Below are positions 5,860 to 9,216 of a stretch of DNA of 9,216 bases, in pieces. Every line of letters starts with the position of its first letter. Positions within the stretch are counted from its first letter, which is position 1. The stretch comes from Verrucomicrobiales bacterium (lineage in GTDB: Bacteria > Verrucomicrobiota > Verrucomicrobiia > Verrucomicrobiales > Verrucomicrobiaceae). Under the pieces are notes generated by a model. The model saw nothing but the letters and a program-made list of their open reading frames with translations. It had not been told where the DNA came from and did not search any database. The stretch spans positions 1 to 9,216 of the forward strand of contig DMMK01000590.1 of the NCBI GenBank assembly GCA_003453085.1, written 5' to 3'. The position numbers and the translations under genes were made by a program.

Positions 5860-8800
5860 TCACTGAGCTGCGGGAGCATGGCTGCCCACAGCAGATTCGG
5901 CGGCCTTACGGCCAAAGAGGTAAAATACGGCAGGGGTGATCATCAGATCAAGAAAGGTGCTGCTGACGAGACCGCCAACAATCACAACGGCCACGGGGTG
6001 AAGGATTTCCTTGCCCGGCTCATTGGCGGCCAGCAGCAGCGGGATGAGGGCAATGCCGGCGCTGAGGGCCGTCATCAAAACGGGCACAAGGCGCTCCAAC
6101 GTCCCGCGCACGATCATCTGACGGGTGAATCCTTCCCCCTCATGCGACATGAGGTGCAGGTAATGGCTGATCATCATGATGCCATTTCGCGCTGCCACAC
6201 CTCCTACGGCGATGAAGCCGACGATGGTGGCGATGCTGATGTTATCCACCAGTACCCAGGTGAGTGCCAGCCCACCCATAAGGGCGAGAGGGATGTTCAG
6301 CATCACCTGAAGGGCCAGGGAAAGGCTGTGAAAATAGCTGAACAGCAGCAGAGTCACGACGCCGAGCACCAGGACAAAATAGAAACCGATGCGCTTGGCA
6401 GCCGCCTGCTGGGCTTGAAATTCGCCCTCGAAGCGAAGGAAGTAACCTTCCGGCAGTTTCACCTTTTCCCGAACCGCAGATTCCCACTGGTCCACGATGG
6501 ACTCCAGGTCACGGACGCCCGTATTGGCCCCAATAACGATGCGGCGCTGGGTGTTTTCACGGTTGATGACATTGGGCCCCTTCCCTTCCCGGATGTCGGC
6601 GATGAGGCGCAACGGAATGCGCGGGCCTTTGTCGGTTTCAATGAGGAGCTCGCCCAGCTTTTCCGCCGAATCACGCCAGCTTTCTGGCAGGCGCAGCACG
6701 AGATCCACGGTGCGCTGCCCTTCACGCAACTCCGCCAGAGTCTTGCCCCCCAGGAGGGTGGAGACTCGTTCATTGAGCGTACCGGGTTGCACTCCATATG
6801 CGACGGCGCGCTGCCGATTTACTTCAATTTTAATTTGGGGAATGGGCACCTGCGCCTCAAGATTCACATCGGTGAGACCGGGGATCGTTTTGGCCAGATC
6901 GCGGACTTGCTCGCCCTTTTCTCGCAGCACCTCCAGGTCTGGTCCGAAGATCTTCACCACAATCTTGGCCGACACACCGCTGAGCATGTGGGAAAGGCGA
7001 TGACCGATGGGCTGGCCCACATTTAGGAAGGTGCCTGGGATGGTCTTCAGCTTGGTGCGGATCTCGGCAAAGACGATTTCGCGTGCGCGGCCACCTTCAT
7101 GAAACTCGACATCGAATTCATTCACGCTGACGGGCATGACGTGGTCATCCTTTTCCGCCCGGCCCGCACGTCGGCCCACGCTTTTCACCTCAGGGATGCT
7201 TTGCAGTAGCCGCACCCCCACCTCGCCGATCTCATTGGACTGGGCGAGCGAGGTGCCTGGGGCGCTGGCCAGGGAAATGGTGGCGCTGCCTTCATTGAAG
7301 GAAGGCAGAAATTCCTTTCCCATCATGGGATAGAGCATGAGGGAGGCAATGAGCAGCATGCCCGCGACGGCGATGACCAGCATGGGAGCCCCCAGCGCCA
7401 GACGGAGGAAGCTGTGCTGAACAAACCACTTCATACCACGGACCAGGAAGCCATCATGATGGGTGGCGGTCGGTTTCCTTTTGATCCGGAGCAGCAAAGA
7501 ACACAGAACAGGTATCACCGTGAGGCTGACTACAAAAGAAGCTGCCATGCTGGTAATGGTGGCAATGGCGATAGGGGTGAAAAGCCGCCCCTCAATGCCT
7601 TCCAAACCTAACAATGGAAGGAAAACTAAAATGATGAGCACGGTGGCGTAGAGAATGGAGTTTCTCACCTCTCCCGAAGCCGTGGCGATGACTTCCAGCA
7701 CAGCCTTGGGTGCGTTCAGCGAAGCATTCTCCTGAAGCCTGCGATACACATTTTCCACATCCACAATGGCATCATCCACCACCATGCCGATGGCGACAGC
7801 AAGGCCGCCAAGAGTCATCGAATTCACACTGATGCCTGAGGCTTTGAAGATGAGGATGGTGACCGCAAACGACAGCGGCATGGCCATGAGGGTGATGGCC
7901 GTGGTGCGGAGATTCAGCAGGAACAAAAACAGGATGATGGTGACCATGATGGCCCCGTCCCGGATGGCTTCCTTGAGATTGCCGATGGCGTGCTCGATGA
8001 AGTCCCCTTGGCGGAACATGATCTCCGCCGTGACGCCTGCAGGGAGGGTCGGCTTCAGTTCTTCCAAAGCGGCTTCGATCTGTGCCGAGAGTTTCAGCGT
8101 GTCGAAGCCAGGGGCCTTATCAATGCTGAGCACCACGCCCATCGTGCCATTGACACTGGCATCCCCACGCATGGTCTGCACGGCGTGCTTGACCTCGGCC
8201 ACATCGCTGATGAGCACGGGGCGGTCCTCCACCGTTTTGATGACGGTGTGGGCGATGTCCTCCAGCCGGGTGGTCATGCCCAGGTTCCGCACCATGATTT
8301 CGCGTGGCCCTGCCTGCAAATAGCCGCTGGTGGCATTGCCTGCGGCACGGCCCACGGCGGTCTCCACCTCTTCAAAGGTGACGCCGAAGGCAGACAGCCG
8401 GTTCGGGTTGGGCTGCACCTGAATCTGCTGCACGCCGCCGCCGATGGTCAGCACCTCCGCCACGCCGCTGATGCTCTGCAAACGACGGCGGATGGTCCAG
8501 TCGGCCAGCACCCGCAGATCCGCCGGGAGGACTTTGCCATCGGTGCTGCGCAGTCCCACCAGGAGGATTTCCCCCATGAGAGAAGAGACGGGCGTCATGC
8601 CAGGTTTGCTCCCTGCAGGCAGGGTGTTCAGCACGGTTTGCAAACGCTCCTGCACAAGCTGGCGGGCACGGTAAATATCCGTCCCCCAGCCAAATTCGGC
8701 AAAAACGAGCGAGAGTCCCACGTCGGAGTTCGACCGCAGGCGGTCCAAACCGCCGACGCCCTGGACGGCGCTTTCAATAGGCTGGGTGACGAGCACCTCC

Positions 8801-8982
8801 ACCTCCTCCGGCGCGAGGCCTGGGGATTCGGTGAGGATGGTCACCGTGGGTTTGGTCATGTCCGGCAGCACCTCGACGGGCAACTGAGTGAGCGTCTGAA
8901 AACCAAACAGCAGCACCAGGAGCGCCATCATGAGAATGATGGGCCGGTGATGCAGGGAAAAGCGGATGAGCGTGTTTAACAT
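5860..8982 (-). CDS. Heavy-metal efflux RND permease, CusA/CzcA family
   Basis: A 1040-aa inner-membrane proton-driven transporter, the usual length for the HME-RND family. It forms the pump of a tripartite complex exporting metal ions across the outer membrane. The order is typical: TM1 at about 14-33, a first periplasmic domain with SPGLAPEEVEVLVTQPIE (53-70), TM2-6 at about 340-495, TM7 at about 532-552, a second periplasmic domain with GKEFLPSFNEG, and TM8-12 at about 866-1024 with GFIAVGGVAARNGIM. TM4 reads LAVAIGMVVDDAIVDVEN (394-411); D403/D404 and E410 are the expected proton-relay acids. The position equal to the first Asp of the CzcA motif is Ala, as in CusA. M666 in HMLSG sits where CusA also has Met, hinting at Cu/Ag, but the metal is unproven, so no symbol is given. 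The start ATG is 4 bases after the upstream stop, suggesting translational coupling; no Shine-Dalgarno is visible. Confidence 0.95.
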   Translation of the reverse strand: MLNTLIRFSLHHRPIILMMALLVLLFGFQTLTQLPVEVLPDMTKPTVTILTESPGLAPEEVEVLVTQPIESAVQGVGGLDRLRSNSDVGLSLVFAEFGWGTDIYRARQLVQERLQTVLNTLPAGSKPGMTPVSSLMGEILLVGLRSTDGKVLPADLRVLADWTIRRRLQSISGVAEVLTIGGGVQQIQVQPNPNRLSAFGVTFEEVETAVGRAAGNATSGYLQAGPREIMVRNLGMTTRLEDIAHTVIKTVEDRPVLISDVAEVKHAVQTMRGDASVNGTMGVVLSIDKAPGFDTLKLSAQIEAALEELKPTLPAGVTAEIMFRQGDFIEHAIGNLKEAIRDGAIMVTIILFLFLLNLRTTAITLMAMPLSFAVTILIFKASGISVNSMTLGGLAVAIGMVVDDAIVDVENVYRRLQENASLNAPKAVLEVIATASGEVRNSILYATVLIILVFLPLLGLEGIEGRLFTPIAIATITSMAASFVVSLTVIPVLCSLLLRIKRKPTATHHDGFLVRGMKWFVQHSFLRLALGAPMLVIAVAGMLLIASLMLYPMMGKEFLPSFNEGSATISLASAPGTSLAQSNEIGEVGVRLLQSIPEVKSVGRRAGRAEKDDHVMPVSVNEFDVEFHEGGRAREIVFAEIRTKLKTIPGTFLNVGQPIGHRLSHMLSGVSAKIVVKIFGPDLEVLREKGEQVRDLAKTIPGLTDVNLEAQVPIPQIKIEVNRQRAVAYGVQPGTLNERVSTLLGGKTLAELREGQRTVDLVLRLPESWRDSAEKLGELLIETDKGPRIPLRLIADIREGKGPNVINRENTQRRIVIGANTGVRDLESIVDQWESAVREKVKLPEGYFLRFEGEFQAQQAAAKRIGFYFVLVLGVVTLLLFSYFHSLSLALQVMLNIPLALMGGLALTWVLVDNISIATIVGFIAVGGVAARNGIMMISHYLHLMSHEGEGFTRQMIVRGTLERLVPVLMTALSAGIALIPLLLAANEPGKEILHPVAVVIVGGLVSSTFLDLMITPAVFYLFGRKAAESAVGSHAPAAQ

Positions 8983-8986
8983 GATG

Positions 8987-9216
8987 TTAGGCCGCAGCGC
9001 GTTTCCGGGTCATCAGCAAGGTCACCACCAGGAGCAGGAAAAGCAGCCCGGTGCTGGCGGCAAAAAAGGTGGTGAGCATGGTCCAGCCAGCACCTCCTTC
9101 ATGATCGTGATCTCCATGCCCGCCCTGGGCAGCGGCGATCTGCTCCTTGGTCATCTCCGTGCCATCCTCATTGTGGGGATGGCCATGGGCGGCATCCATG
9201 GCCATCCCCACAATGA
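8987..9216 (-). CDS. His-rich, C-terminally membrane-anchored protein (5' end outside window); possible RND adaptor tail
   Basis: The frame is open to the window edge, so this is probably only the C-terminal part of a longer gene; a GTG at 9211 would otherwise give a 74-aa protein. Numbered from that GTG, it shows HGHPH (9-13), the acidic stretch NEDGTEMTKEQ, HGDHDHEGG (32-40), then one transmembrane helix at about 44-67 and a basic end (TRKRAAA). The His-rich part should lie in the periplasm and the basic tail in the cytoplasm, and it could bind Cu, Zn or Ni. It stops 4 bases before the RND permease start. An adaptor (CusB-like) gene normally stands here, and from memory some PVC-group adaptors end in a similar His-rich AHGH...EDG segment, so a C-terminally anchored adaptor is my leading guess. 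The last bases lie in a perfect inverted repeat, so residues before about D6 may be unreliable. Confidence 0.6.
   Translation of the reverse strand, partial: IVGMAMDAAHGHPHNEDGTEMTKEQIAAAQGGHGDHDHEGGAGWTMLTTFFAASTGLLFLLLVVTLLMTRKRAAA
9168..9216. repeat. Perfect 21-bp inverted repeat ending at the window edge
   Basis: The arm at 9168-9188 (starting TCATTGTGGGGATGG) is the exact reverse complement of 9196-9216, with a 7-base spacer GCGGCAT (9189-9195). The right arm ends on the last base of the window, so the repeat may be longer. It lies inside the reading frame of the His-rich protein, where a long perfect hairpin is unexpected. It may be a fold-back joint from assembly or amplification, or a genuine coding-region hairpin. 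Confidence 0.9.

Noticed and set aside
5823..5915. Upstream in-frame start for the 143-aa protein
   Set aside because: It adds 31 residues overlapping the permease stop and hides the signal peptide beginning at 5822.
5842..7026. 394-codon plus-strand open frame opposite the RND permease
   Set aside because: Lies opposite a well-conserved permease; the translation is low-complexity His/Gln/Asp-rich with no motif.
7990..8979. 329-codon plus-strand open frame opposite the RND permease N-terminal half
   Set aside because: Shadow of the permease codon pattern; no signal, membrane segment or recognisable motif.

Overview
The window is GC-rich, Gram-negative-type chromosomal DNA. Protein style suggests a Verrucomicrobia or related PVC-group bacterium, such as the Prosthecobacter/Verrucomicrobium lineage. 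The grounds are the large secreted repeat proteins, the CusA/CzcA-family pump with its small Cys-tailed periplasmic companion, and the near absence of Shine-Dalgarno sequences. This assignment is inference from family resemblance, not a database match.

Left half, plus strand: an AT-rich leader (1-193; about 25% GC over the first 100 bases) precedes one very large gene (194-4732, 1512 aa). It encodes an exported protein with a signal peptide, nine InlB-B-type repeats of 72-83 residues, a linker region resembling choice-of-anchor X, a caspase-fold CHAT/C25-like domain with a visible His/Cys pair (H1150, C1240), and a C-terminal beta-sandwich-like domain. A perfect 12-bp hairpin follows. Next comes a small exported protein of unknown function (4805-5263, 152 aa).

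Middle: a convergent intergenic region (5264-5390) holds a hairpin with a T8 run on the minus strand, best read as a two-way terminator, and a second GC-rich hairpin.

Right half, minus strand: a heavy-metal efflux operon read right to left. It has a His-rich, C-terminally membrane-anchored protein fragment (9216-8987, open at the window edge, possibly the tail of the periplasmic adaptor), an HME-type RND permease (8982-5860, 1040 aa), and a 143-aa exported protein with a predicted mature N-terminal His and a C-terminal CxxC...CxC motif (5822-5391). Gaps are 4 and 37 bases, so one transcript is likely. The permease would drive proton-dependent export of metal ions, and the His- and Cys-rich partners could bind metal in the periplasm. 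The metal cannot be fixed from sequence; the TM4 motif is closer to CusA (Cu/Ag) than to CzcA.

Two observations stand out. One is the secreted caspase-like enzyme carrying an array built from a two-repeat unit. The other is a perfect 21-bp inverted repeat (9168-9216) ending exactly on the last base, which may be a fold-back assembly artefact and makes the last ~30 bases, hence the 5' part of the rightmost gene, uncertain.
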